NCBI GenBank assembly: GCA_946402475.1
Contig: CAMIWP010000043.1
Span: 1-7,822 of the forward strand
Direction: 5' to 3'
From: an uncultured Selenomonadaceae bacterium
GTDB lineage: Bacteria > Bacillota_C > Negativicutes > Selenomonadales > Selenomonadaceae
Length of the DNA stretch: 7,822 nt
Below the pieces are notes generated by a model. It was not told where the DNA came from. It made no database searches and worked only from the letters and a program-made list of their open reading frames with translations. A program made the position numbers and the translations under genes. Below, in pieces: positions 1-6,778 of the stretch. Each line of letters starts with the position of its first letter. Position 1 is the stretch's first letter.

Positions 1-1285
1 CCTTGGGCGTGGCGCAGTTTTCCTCGTCGGCGACGATGTTCCCCCGCTTCGTGGTCTCAAGGCCCGGTGTCGTTTGCGCGATGATGGGATTGGGACCCGT
101 GCCGATGGAAACGATGACCGTGTCCACCTCCAGCTCGAACTCCGATCCCTCCACTGGCACGGGACGGCGGCGTCCCGATTCGTCCGGCTCGCCGAGTTCC
201 ATGCGGATGCATCGCATGGCCCTGGCCCAGCCGTTCTCGTCCCCAAGGATTTCCACAGGGTTGTTCAGGAGGCGGAAGTCGATCCCTTCCTCCTTCGCAT
301 GCTCCACTTCCTCTTTTCGGGCGGGAAGCTCTGCCTCGCTGCGACGATAGACGATGTAGACATGCTCCGCCCCAAGGCGCAGAGCGGTACGGGCTGCGTC
401 CATGGCCACGTTGCCACCGCCGATGACAGCCACTCTCTTCCCCGCTCGGATCGGCGTAGCGTAATTGGGGAAATCGTACGCCTTCATGAGATTGCAGCGG
501 GTCAGAAACTCATTGGCGGAATAGACTCCGTTGAGGCTCTCCCCCGGGATCCCCTGGAAACGTGGAAGCCCCGCTCCCGTGCCGAGGAATACGGCATCGA
601 AGCCCTCTTCTTCCATGAGCTCATCCACGGTGTAAAGCCGTCCCACCACGGAATCCAGCTCAAACCTCACACCGAGCTTCGCGATGTTGTCAATCTCTCG
701 TTTGACCACCTTATCCTTGGGAAGACGGAACTCCGGTATGCCGTAGGAGAGAACCCCGCCGGCCTTGTGAAGGGCCTCGAAGACAGTGACCTTGTACCCC
801 TTCTTGGCAAGATCTCCCGCGCAGGTCAGCCCTGCGGGCCCCGCACCGATCACCGCCACCTTCTGGGCATCCTCCCTGTAGGCCATGGGCTTTACTTCCT
901 CATTCTTCGCCATGTAGGTATCCGCCGCAAAACGCTCCAATCGGCCGATAGCGACGGATTCTCCTTTCTTGCCGAGAACACAGTATTTCTCGCACTGATT
1001 CTCCTGTGGACAGACGCGGCCGCAGACAGCGGGAAGACCGTTGCTCTCCTTGATCACCGAGATGGCTCCGTCGAAATCCCGCTCCTTGATCTTTCCGATG
1101 AATTCCGGAATATTCACGGAAACGGGGCATCCTTTCCTGCACTGGGGAACCTTGCAGTGAAGGCAGCGCTCTGCCTCAGCCACGGCGGTTTCCTCATCGT
1201 AACCAAGGGCCACCTCGTCGAAATTGCGGGCGCGAACCTTGGGATCCTGTACCGGCATCTCATGCTTCTTCATCGAAACAGCCAT
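1..1285 (-). CDS. nfnB: NfnB / GltD-like large subunit of electron-bifurcating transhydrogenase (partial, C-terminus missing)
   Basis: This is a GltD-like FAD and Fe-S flavoprotein that runs off the left edge. 428 residues are visible out of roughly 460-470 usual for the family. Two cysteine groups near the N-terminus should bind [4Fe-4S] clusters: C41, C44, C49, C53 and C88, C92, C98, C102. An FAD-binding GAGPAG lies at 147-152. A second dinucleotide site follows, with VIGGGN at 287-292 and YRRSEAELPA at 313-322, the pattern typical of NADPH binding. The cut falls just before the expected C-terminal FAD-contact region. In Nfn enzymes this subunit holds the bifurcating FAD and the NADP(H) site. 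The ATG shares one base with the nfnA stop (TGATG), and a GGAGGG site sits 7 nt upstream inside nfnA, so the two are translationally coupled. Family members are often named glutamate synthase small subunit or sulfide dehydrogenase alpha subunit. The adjacent NfnA-type partner, and the lack of a visible GltB, favour Nfn. Confidence 0.9.
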   Translation of the reverse strand, partial: MAVSMKKHEMPVQDPKVRARNFDEVALGYDEETAVAEAERCLHCKVPQCRKGCPVSVNIPEFIGKIKERDFDGAISVIKESNGLPAVCGRVCPQENQCEKYCVLGKKGESVAIGRLERFAADTYMAKNEEVKPMAYREDAQKVAVIGAGPAGLTCAGDLAKKGYKVTVFEALHKAGGVLSYGIPEFRLPKDKVVKREIDNIAKLGVRFELDSVVGRLYTVDELMEEEGFDAVFLGTGAGLPRFQGIPGESLNGVYSANEFLTRCNLMKAYDFPNYATPIRAGKRVAVIGGGNVAMDAARTALRLGAEHVYIVYRRSEAELPARKEEVEHAKEEGIDFRLLNNPVEILGDENGWARAMRCIRMELGEPDESGRRRPVPVEGSEFELEVDTVIVSIGTGPNPIIAQTTPGLETTKRGNIVADEENCATPK

Positions 1286-2127
1286 CACTTTGCCCTCCCC
1301 AGTCCGATATTGCAGATGTGATCTTTGCCTTCCGCCTCCTGTTCACGATACATGCGCTGGCGGGACATGAGTCCCTTGAAATCCACCAGATGCCCATCGA
1401 ACTCGGGCCCGTCCACGCAGGCGAACTTCGTCTCGTCGCCGACCTGGACACGGCAACAACCGCACATACCCGTGCCGTCCACCATGATGGGATTGAGGCT
1501 CACGATGGTGCGAATGCCAAGGCTTCGGGTGGCATCCGCCACGCTCTTCATCATGATGACCGGTCCGATGGCCGTGATCTGGTCGATCTTTTCTCCCCGA
1601 TCCACCAACATCTGGACGGCATTGGTGACAAAGCCCTTGATGCCATAGGAACCATCGTCCGTGGTCACCACCACTTCATCCACCGCAGCCCTCATCTCAT
1701 CCTCCATGATGAGGATGTCCTTCGTCTTCGCCCCCATGATGGCGATAACCTTGTTGCCCGCTTCCTTCATGGCGCGAGCGATCGGATATGTGGGAGCGAC
1801 GCCGATTCCGCCGCCTACCACGACAACCGTACCCATCTTCTCGATCTCGGAGGGCTGGCCCAAGGGGCCGACGAAATCCAGAAGGAAGTCCCCTTCCTTC
1901 CTGTCTGCCAACTGCATGGTGGATGCGCCGATCACCTGAAACACGATGAGGATCTTCCCCTGCTCCCGGTCAAAATCCGCAATGGTCAGGGGGATGCGCT
2001 CCCCTTTCTCGTCTACCCGAAGCACGATGAACTGCCCGGCTCGTGCCTTTTTCGCCACCCGAGGCGCTTCGATGTCCATGGCATAGACACCGGGGGAAAG
2101 CTCTTCCTTTCTCAAAATCTTGAACAT
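1285..2127 (-). CDS. nfnA: NfnA / SudB-like FAD/NAD-binding, [2Fe-2S] small subunit
   Basis: A full-length 280-residue protein of the ferredoxin-NADP reductase / dihydroorotate dehydrogenase electron transfer subunit type. The N-terminal beta-barrel carries the flavin motif ERIPLTIAD at 43-51. The NAD-binding half opens with VVVVGGGIGVAPTYPIARA at 101-119. Near the C-terminus, D217 with C222, C225 and C237 in the stretch DGTGMCGCC...FAC fits the unusual Asp plus three Cys [2Fe-2S] ligation described for Nfn small subunits; C224 is an extra cysteine. In the Nfn complex this subunit holds NAD(H) and passes electrons to the bifurcating FAD in NfnB, coupling NADPH oxidation to reduction of NAD+ and ferredoxin, or the reverse. 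The protein has no signal peptide or membrane segment and should be cytoplasmic. It starts at ATG with AGGAGA at 2135-2140, 7 nt upstream, and lies 34 nt after metF. Sulfide or polysulfide reductase activity is the main alternative. Confidence 0.9.
   Translation of the reverse strand: MFKILRKEELSPGVYAMDIEAPRVAKKARAGQFIVLRVDEKGERIPLTIADFDREQGKILIVFQVIGASTMQLADRKEGDFLLDFVGPLGQPSEIEKMGTVVVVGGGIGVAPTYPIARAMKEAGNKVIAIMGAKTKDILIMEDEMRAAVDEVVVTTDDGSYGIKGFVTNAVQMLVDRGEKIDQITAIGPVIMMKSVADATRSLGIRTIVSLNPIMVDGTGMCGCCRVQVGDETKFACVDGPEFDGHLVDFKGLMSRQRMYREQEAEGKDHICNIGLGRAK
1293..1298 (-). promoter_or_regulatory. Ribosome binding site of nfnB inside the end of nfnA
   Basis: A GGAGGG sequence, reading GGGGAGGG when extended, lies 7 nt before the nfnB ATG and within the last codons of nfnA. 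With the one-base stop/start overlap (TGATG), it points to coupled translation giving equal amounts of the two subunits. Confidence 0.8.
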
Positions 2128-2161
2128 GGCTCACTCTCCTATTCTGCAACACAAAACCGCT

Positions 2162-2911
2162 TCACGAATCCGAGAACACACCCTTGACGTACTCCTCCAG
2201 ATCCGTTTTGATGGGCATGAGATAGAGACTGCTGTCCTCCCTGCAAGCGAAGTCCATGACCCGTTTTGCGAACTCGATGCTCCATTCCATGGTCGGCTGG
2301 AAATCCTTGGGAAAAACCACATTGTTCTTCCTCTCCCAATAACTCTGGGAACGCGGGGAGAGAACGGGGGAAACTCCCCAGTAGACCTCGATGCCCTCCA
2401 GCATGTCATGGTAGATCTCCAGATAGCGCATATCAAAGAAGGGCTGGGTGAAGAACCCCGCCGCACCCGCCAATGCTTTTCGCTGCACTCGCCTCCGTTC
2501 ATGGCGCATGGAGCCGCGATACTGATCGATCCCCGCAAAGACCTTCACCTCCGGCATCTCCGACCGGAACTTGCGGATCACATCCGTGCTTGTGGTGGGA
2601 TAGGTCTCATGTCCCATGTCCTGAGGGGGATCCCCCTCGATGACCAGAACCTCCCGGATGTTCTTTTCCCTCAAGAATCCCTGCATGGACAAGGGCCTTT
2701 CCAAATCCACGTCCATGGCGCGGATATGAGGCATGGAGAGGGGAAAGTATTCCTGGGCAATGGCCGCTCCCTCCCAGCTTCTGGTTTCAAAGCGAAGGAG
2801 ATCCGGGATGTTGATGATGTCAATCCTGTCCTTGTAGATCTGCAGGAGCTTCAATTCCTCTCTCAGTTGTTTCGGCTCCCGCGGGATCAATTCCACCGAT
2901 ACTCGTTTCAT
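2162..2911 (-). CDS. metF: Methylenetetrahydrofolate reductase (MetF-like), short form
   Basis: A member of the MTHFR TIM-barrel family that reduces 5,10-methylene-THF to 5-methyl-THF. Numbered from the start chosen here, it has 249 residues, shorter than the roughly 296 of E. coli MetF. Family landmarks are present in order: SVELIPRE near 5-12 (the catalytic Glu region), LVIEGDPPQD at 89-98 (the flavin-contacting Asp, equivalent to LRGD in E. coli), and GAAGFFTQPFFD at 149-160 (the substrate-binding Gln of the TQ.F.D motif). An in-frame ATG two codons upstream (2917) is possible, but AGGGGG at 2920-2925 is only 2 nt from it and 8 nt from the ATG at 2911, so I prefer 2911. It begins 12 nt after fhs and is followed by nfnAB. 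No MetV-type zinc-binding partner is visible in the window. The electron donor (NADH, NADPH or ferredoxin) cannot be told from sequence. Confidence 0.88.
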   Translation of the reverse strand: MKRVSVELIPREPKQLREELKLLQIYKDRIDIINIPDLLRFETRSWEGAAIAQEYFPLSMPHIRAMDVDLERPLSMQGFLREKNIREVLVIEGDPPQDMGHETYPTTSTDVIRKFRSEMPEVKVFAGIDQYRGSMRHERRRVQRKALAGAAGFFTQPFFDMRYLEIYHDMLEGIEVYWGVSPVLSPRSQSYWERKNNVVFPKDFQPTMEWSIEFAKRVMDFACREDSSLYLMPIKTDLEEYVKGVFSDS

Positions 2912-2919
2912 ATCCATGT

Positions 2920-2925
2920 CCCCCT
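2920..2925 (-). promoter_or_regulatory. Ribosome binding site deciding the metF start
   Basis: AGGGGG overlaps the fhs TAG stop. It is 8 nt from the second in-frame ATG of metF but only 2 nt from the first, which favours the second as the true start and implies coupling to translation of fhs. Confidence 0.6.
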
Positions 2926-4591
2926 AGAAAAGCCCCGTGATCCTTCCGCTCCGGTCGATGTCCATCCCCTCCGCCGCAGGCTTCTTCGGCAGGCCAGGCA
3001 TGGTGAGGATATTGCCCGTAAGCGCCACCAGAAAGCCGGCCCCGGCGGAAACGCGAAGTTCCCGGACCGTGATGCGAAATCCCGTGGGGCGTCCCAATTT
3101 TGTCAGATCATCCGAGAGGGAGTATTGGGTCTTTGCCATGCAGACGGGCATCTTGTCGAAGCCAAGAGCCTCGATCTCCGCCATCTGTTTCTTCGCGCTC
3201 TCCGTGAAATCCACGCCGTCCGCCCCGTAGATTTCTCCGGCCACGGCCCGTATCTTGTTCTCCACCGTGTCCTTTTCATCGTAGATGAAGCGGAACTTCC
3301 CTGGCTTTTGAAAAGCTTCCTCCACCTTTTCCGCCAGTTCCAGGCCGCCTTTGCTCCCCTTGGCCCACACCTCGGAAAGGGCGGCTTCCGCCCCCAGTTC
3401 CCGGCATCTCTCCCGGACAAACTCCAGTTCCTCCTCCGTGTCCGTGGGGAAGGCGTTGATCGCCACCACGGCGGGGAGTCCAAACTTCTTCACGTTTTCG
3501 ATGTGCTTCGCGAGATTCGCAAGCCCCTTCTCCAGGGAAGCCATATCAGCCTTTGCCAGATCGGACTTTGCCATGCCCCCGTGCATCTTGAGCGCGCGAA
3601 CCGTTGCCACGATGACCACGGCGTCAGGATGGATCCCCGCAAAGCGGCATTTGATGTCGAGAAATTTCTCCGCTCCCAAATCCGCGCCGAAGCCCGCCTC
3701 CGTCACCACGTAGTCGGCAAATTTCAACGCGAACTTTGTCGCGATAACACTGTTGCAGCCGTGGGCGATGTTCGCAAAAGGCCCTCCGTGAATGAGGGCA
3801 GGCGTCCCTTCCAACGTCTGCACGAGGTTCGGCTTGATGGCATCCTTGAAGAGCAAGGCAAGGGCTCCCGTGACCTTCAGTTCCTTCGCGCGAACGGCGC
3901 GCCCGTCCCGCGTATAGGCAACAACGATTTCTCCCAAGCGATGCTTCATATCTTCCAGGTCATCGGCAAGGCAAAGAATCGCCATCATCTCGGATGCCAC
4001 GGTGATATCGAATCCCGTCTCCCGGGGAACCCCGTGGACTTTCCCCCCAAGGCCCACCACCACGTTGCGGAGAGCCCGGTCATTGAGATCCATCACTCGT
4101 CTCCAGACCACGCGGCGCACATCAAGATCCAGTTCGTTCCCCTGCTGGATGTGATTGTCAATGACCGCTGCCAAAAGATTGTGCGCGGTGGTAACGGCAT
4201 GGAAGTCTCCCGTAAAGTGCAGGTTGATGTCCTCCATGGGAACCACCTGGGCATAGCCGCCGCCTGCCGCGCCTCCCTTGAGTCCAAAACAGGGACCGAG
4301 AGACGGCTCCCGAAGCGCAACGGCGACCCGCTTCCCCTGTCGGTGAAAGGCATCCGCAAGACCGACACTGGTAGTCGTCTTTCCCTCTCCTGCGGGAGTA
4401 GGATTGATGGCCGTCACCAAAACCAGCTTCCCGTTGGGACGATCCTTCACGTGCTCCCATGCATCCAACGCGATCTTCGCCTTATGTCTTCCGTAAAGCT
4501 CCATCTCATCTTCCGGGACATCCAGCTTTGCCGCGATCTCGCGAATATCCTCCATCTTCGCATCCTGTGCGATCTCCACATCCGATTTCAT
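2924..4591 (-). CDS. fhs: Formate-tetrahydrofolate ligase (10-formyl-THF synthetase)
   Basis: This cytoplasmic enzyme makes 10-formyl-THF from formate, THF and ATP, the entry of formate into the folate pathway. At 555 residues it is the normal full length for the monofunctional bacterial enzyme. Clear motifs are the P-loop [14 protein letters not shown] at 65-78, EPSLGPCFG at 95-103, the [14 protein letters not shown] block at 268-281, [14 protein letters not shown] at 297-310 and the C-terminal [16 protein letters not shown] at 531-546. It starts at ATG with a GGGGGAAG purine run just upstream, 12 nt after the glycosyltransferase gene, and ends 12 nt before metF. It works directly with FolD, encoded two genes upstream. 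The enzyme occurs in acetogens but also in many purine-, serine- or glycine-metabolising anaerobes, so it does not by itself show acetogenesis. High GC on both strands creates a very long antisense open frame across it, which I do not regard as a gene. Confidence 0.97.
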   Translation of the reverse strand: MKSDVEIAQDAKMEDIREIAAKLDVPEDEMELYGRHKAKIALDAWEHVKDRPNGKLVLVTAINPTPAGEGKTTTSVGLADAFHRQGKRVAVALREPSLGPCFGLKGGAAGGGYAQVVPMEDINLHFTGDFHAVTTAHNLLAAVIDNHIQQGNELDLDVRRVVWRRVMDLNDRALRNVVVGLGGKVHGVPRETGFDITVASEMMAILCLADDLEDMKHRLGEIVVAYTRDGRAVRAKELKVTGALALLFKDAIKPNLVQTLEGTPALIHGGPFANIAHGCNSVIATKFALKFADYVVTEAGFGADLGAEKFLDIKCRFAGIHPDAVVIVATVRALKMHGGMAKSDLAKADMASLEKGLANLAKHIENVKKFGLPAVVAINAFPTDTEEELEFVRERCRELGAEAALSEVWAKGSKGGLELAEKVEEAFQKPGKFRFIYDEKDTVENKIRAVAGEIYGADGVDFTESAKKQMAEIEALGFDKMPVCMAKTQYSLSDDLTKLGRPTGFRITVRELRVSAGAGFLVALTGNILTMPGLPKKPAAEGMDIDRSGRITGLF

Positions 4592-4603
4592 TGAACTTCC
4601 CCC

Positions 4604-5803
4604 TCACGCAGGATTTTGTCCGTTCCAAAAAATTCCCACGGCTTCCATGATCCGCTCCACTCGATTTTGCCAGGTATGGTTTTCTTTCGCGTTGCCATAA
4701 GCCCTCGCCGCAATACTCAGGCGATAGGGTTCATCTGCCAGCAGTCGGTCAATGATCCCCATCTGCTCCACCGTATGTTGCCAGTCGAACAGGAAGATTT
4801 CCTGCCGATCTTCAAATATCTCATCCAAGTATGCGCTGTATTCGCTGACTACCACCGCTCCGTTCAACATTCCGGTAAAAACCCTGTCATGGGCACCGTC
4901 ATTGAACAATGCCTCATCCTGGACCAAGACCTTCGACTTTGAGATCACGTCGATCATTTCCTTATAGGATACCTTTCCGTGCTTCCTCATGCCTTCCGTA
5001 AAGGGAACGTCCTCCCAACCCTCACCGAAGATATCCACCCTCCGTCCCAGTTCTGCCAAACACCTGACCATCTGCTGCCTGCGCCAAGGTTTTACGTAGC
5101 GCAATACGGGCCAAAAATAGGGCGTCATTGCCTCAAGATACTCCGCGTCATACATGCCGCGTTCCTTTAATACCTGCTCGAACGCTGCGATCATGCTCAC
5201 CGGCCGGGTCTGCATGACCTCCGCCACATCATCCAGAACATGCACGATTCCCCGGTCAATCCCTTCCTCGTGCCACCCTGGGCGCATGCTTCCCACCTTC
5301 CAATTCGATGCGCTGACCACCACGTCGTATTCCTTAGACGCAAAGACCATCTCCACCTGCTCGTGTCGCGTGGTTCCACCCAAGGGAAGAAACAACTTCT
5401 TCATGTTCTTTCCGGGATATAAAATATCCAAGATCCTGTGATCCGATCGATCCAAATAGGTGACCAGATGATTTTTGCAGGGCAGATCGTACCCGGAAGC
5501 AAATTTATTGAAAGGTTCGTCCAGCACGATGGACACATGGGGCACGTCCACATTCTCATAGGGGAACATGGGAGCAGAATCCTCATTCACATACCACTCC
5601 AAGCCCATGCTATTAAAGCCTATGCTCATATCAAAATGATCTGGATGCTCCAAAAATTCCACCAGAGCCTCCCGGCTTGAACTGTCGTTGACATCGCAGG
5701 ATGCCACGGAATGTCCCATATCCCTTAGGGCCTTCACGATACTGAGCATATTATCCCACATGGCCATGTGTGCTTTCTTGGTCAGATAGGCCAAAATCCT
5801 CAA
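4604..5803 (-). CDS. CgeB-like glycosyltransferase (GT-B fold), specificity unknown
   Basis: A 399-residue protein that I place in the CgeB / Glyco_trans_1_2 group of GT-B glycosyltransferases. The N-terminus (MRILAYLTKK) starts a Rossmann-like half. The C-terminal half has RRVDIFGEGWEDVPF at about 254-268, then residues 303-340 (GAHDRVFTGMLNGAVVVSEY and EIFLFD), resembling the nucleotide-sugar domain with its 'agxxRxFexxaxGa..l.d' signature, followed by a helical end. There is no signal peptide or membrane helix, so it is probably cytoplasmic. Relatives modify spore coats, flagellin or cell-surface polymers; substrate and acceptor are unknown here. An in-frame TTG at 5836 would add 11 residues, but GGAGGG at 5811-5816 lies 7 nt before the TTG at 5803, which overlaps the folD stop as TTGA. 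Sampled rows give about 50% GC (179/360, hand count) against about 63% in fhs (151/240), hinting at a separate origin. It has no evident role in folate chemistry. Confidence 0.8.
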   Translation of the reverse strand: MRILAYLTKKAHMAMWDNMLSIVKALRDMGHSVASCDVNDSSSREALVEFLEHPDHFDMSIGFNSMGLEWYVNEDSAPMFPYENVDVPHVSIVLDEPFNKFASGYDLPCKNHLVTYLDRSDHRILDILYPGKNMKKLFLPLGGTTRHEQVEMVFASKEYDVVVSASNWKVGSMRPGWHEEGIDRGIVHVLDDVAEVMQTRPVSMIAAFEQVLKERGMYDAEYLEAMTPYFWPVLRYVKPWRRQQMVRCLAELGRRVDIFGEGWEDVPFTEGMRKHGKVSYKEMIDVISKSKVLVQDEALFNDGAHDRVFTGMLNGAVVVSEYSAYLDEIFEDRQEIFLFDWQHTVEQMGIIDRLLADEPYRLSIAARAYGNAKENHTWQNRVERIMEAVGIFWNGQNPA

Positions 5804-6696
5804 GTCAATTCCCTCCGCATGACTGATTGTACGCAACGGCCCATCTGCCTTTCCATGGCATTTACCACGTTCTGCATGAGCATGGCCACGGTGAGAAGCC
5901 CAACGCCGCCGGGAACCGGCGTGATGGCTCCCGCTATTTCCTTCACCTGTTCAAAATCCACATCCCCCACCAGTTTCTTTGGAGCAATGCGATTGATGCC
6001 CACGTCGATGACCACAGCCCCGGGCTTCACCATATCCGCCGTGACGAAGTTCGGCTTTCCGATGGCCGCCACGAGAATATCCGCTTCCCGTGTGATCCTT
6101 GCCAATTCTTTCGTATGGGAATGGCAGATCGTCACCGTGGCATTTTTTTCCAGAAGGAGATGGAGCATGGGCTTCCCGACGATGTTGCTGCGTCCGATGA
6201 CCACGGCCCTTTTTCCGTCCAAGGGAATGCCCGCCAGTTCCAGCATGCGGATGCAACCTGCCGGGGTGCAGGGAACCAAGGCCGTCTCTCCCGTCACCAG
6301 ACGCCCGACATTCATCGGGTGAAACCCGTCCACGTCTTTGGCGGGGTCGATGCGGTCGAGGATCTCTGCCTCACAGTCTGCGATCTGCTTGGGTAAGGGC
6401 AATTGGACGAGGATGCCGTGGATTTTTTCATCAGCGTTCAACCCGTCGATTTGGGCAAGCAATTCCTCTTTCGTAGCGTTTTCCGGCAAAGCGATGACTT
6501 TCGAGGAAATGCCCAATTCTTCACAAGACTTGTGTTTGTTTCGCACATAGACCTGAGATGCCGGATCCTCCCCCACGATGATGACTGCAAGCCCCGGAGC
6601 CATTCCGTATCTCTCCTTCAGTTCCGCAGCCTTTTTTCCCGCATCTTCCTTAAATTTCCGAGCAAACTCCTTGCCCTCCAGTATCCTCGCTGCCAT
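5800..6696 (-). CDS. folD: Bifunctional methylene-THF dehydrogenase / methenyl-THF cyclohydrolase
   Basis: FolD interconverts 10-formyl-THF, methenyl-THF and methylene-THF, usually with NADP(H). The 298 residues are the normal length. Active-site residues fall where they do in E. coli FolD: Y50 and K54 in YVRNKHK, Q98 in LVQLPLP, and D121 in DVDGFHP. NVGRL at 129-133, PCTPAGC at 142-148 and the nucleotide site VIGRSNIVGKP at 166-176 are intact. Near the end, PVPGGVGLLTVAML at 261-274 differs from the usual PVPGGVGPMT(V/I)AML, with Pro-Met replaced by Leu-Leu. A short tail of about 13 residues follows, which contains the ribosome binding site of the next gene. The start is ATG with GAGGA 6 nt upstream. 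The gap to ubiA upstream is 82 nt, the largest in the window, and the 3' end overlaps the glycosyltransferase gene by 4 nt. FolD links Fhs and MetF. Confidence 0.96.
   Translation of the reverse strand: MAARILEGKEFARKFKEDAGKKAAELKERYGMAPGLAVIIVGEDPASQVYVRNKHKSCEELGISSKVIALPENATKEELLAQIDGLNADEKIHGILVQLPLPKQIADCEAEILDRIDPAKDVDGFHPMNVGRLVTGETALVPCTPAGCIRMLELAGIPLDGKRAVVIGRSNIVGKPMLHLLLEKNATVTICHSHTKELARITREADILVAAIGKPNFVTADMVKPGAVVIDVGINRIAPKKLVGDVDFEQVKEIAGAITPVPGGVGLLTVAMLMQNVVNAMERQMGRCVQSVMRRELT
5811..5816 (-). promoter_or_regulatory. Ribosome binding site deciding the glycosyltransferase start
   Basis: GGAGGG inside the last codons of folD, 7 nt before a TTG codon. That TTG overlaps the folD TGA by the TTGA tetranucleotide. 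It supports a TTG start at 5803 and coupled translation with folD. Confidence 0.7.
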
Positions 6697-6778
6697 AAAC
6701 TGTCCTCACTCCCCCATCCTTCTTCATCCAAAGACATCCTTTGACCCGCGACACGGAATTCCTCCGCAAGCCCATGTT
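6697..6778 (-). other. 82-nt intergenic gap between ubiA and folD
   Basis: This is the longest non-coding stretch in the window. On the minus strand I see three copies of GGATG spaced about 10 nt apart, then a purine-rich run leading into the folD ribosome binding site (GAGGA). I see no convincing -35/-10 pair, no stem-loop with a T-run and no riboswitch-like fold. A short frame starting ATGGGCTTG inside it has no good ribosome binding site and runs into folD out of frame. Either transcription reads through or a weak promoter lies here. Confidence 0.5.

Noticed and set aside
1..1285. Calling this gene the glutamate synthase small subunit (gltD)
   Set aside because: The sequence family fits, but the NfnA-type partner is translationally coupled to it and no large GltB subunit is visible, so Nfn is the better call.
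74..1321. A 415-codon plus-strand open frame opposite nfnB
   Set aside because: The minus strand gives a continuous GltD-like protein with both cysteine groups and both nucleotide sites; the plus frame shows no family features.
1318..2187. A 289-codon plus-strand open frame opposite nfnA
   Set aside because: It is His/Asp-rich without motifs and lies exactly opposite the complete NfnA coding region.
2120..4594. An 824-codon open frame on the plus strand, antisense to metF and fhs
   Set aside because: The minus strand encodes complete, motif-rich Fhs and MetF here. The antisense frame is His/Arg/Pro/Leu-rich, has no recognisable motif and is the expected shadow of high-GC codon use.
2162..6696. 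Reading fhs-folD-metF as proof of a Wood-Ljungdahl acetogen
   Set aside because: No CODH/ACS, metV, corrinoid protein or methyltransferase gene is in the window, and many non-acetogens carry these folate genes.
6697..6778. Three GGATG repeats as a possible regulatory element
   Set aside because: The repeats are only five bases long in purine-rich sequence, with no symmetry or neighbouring promoter; too little to call an operator.
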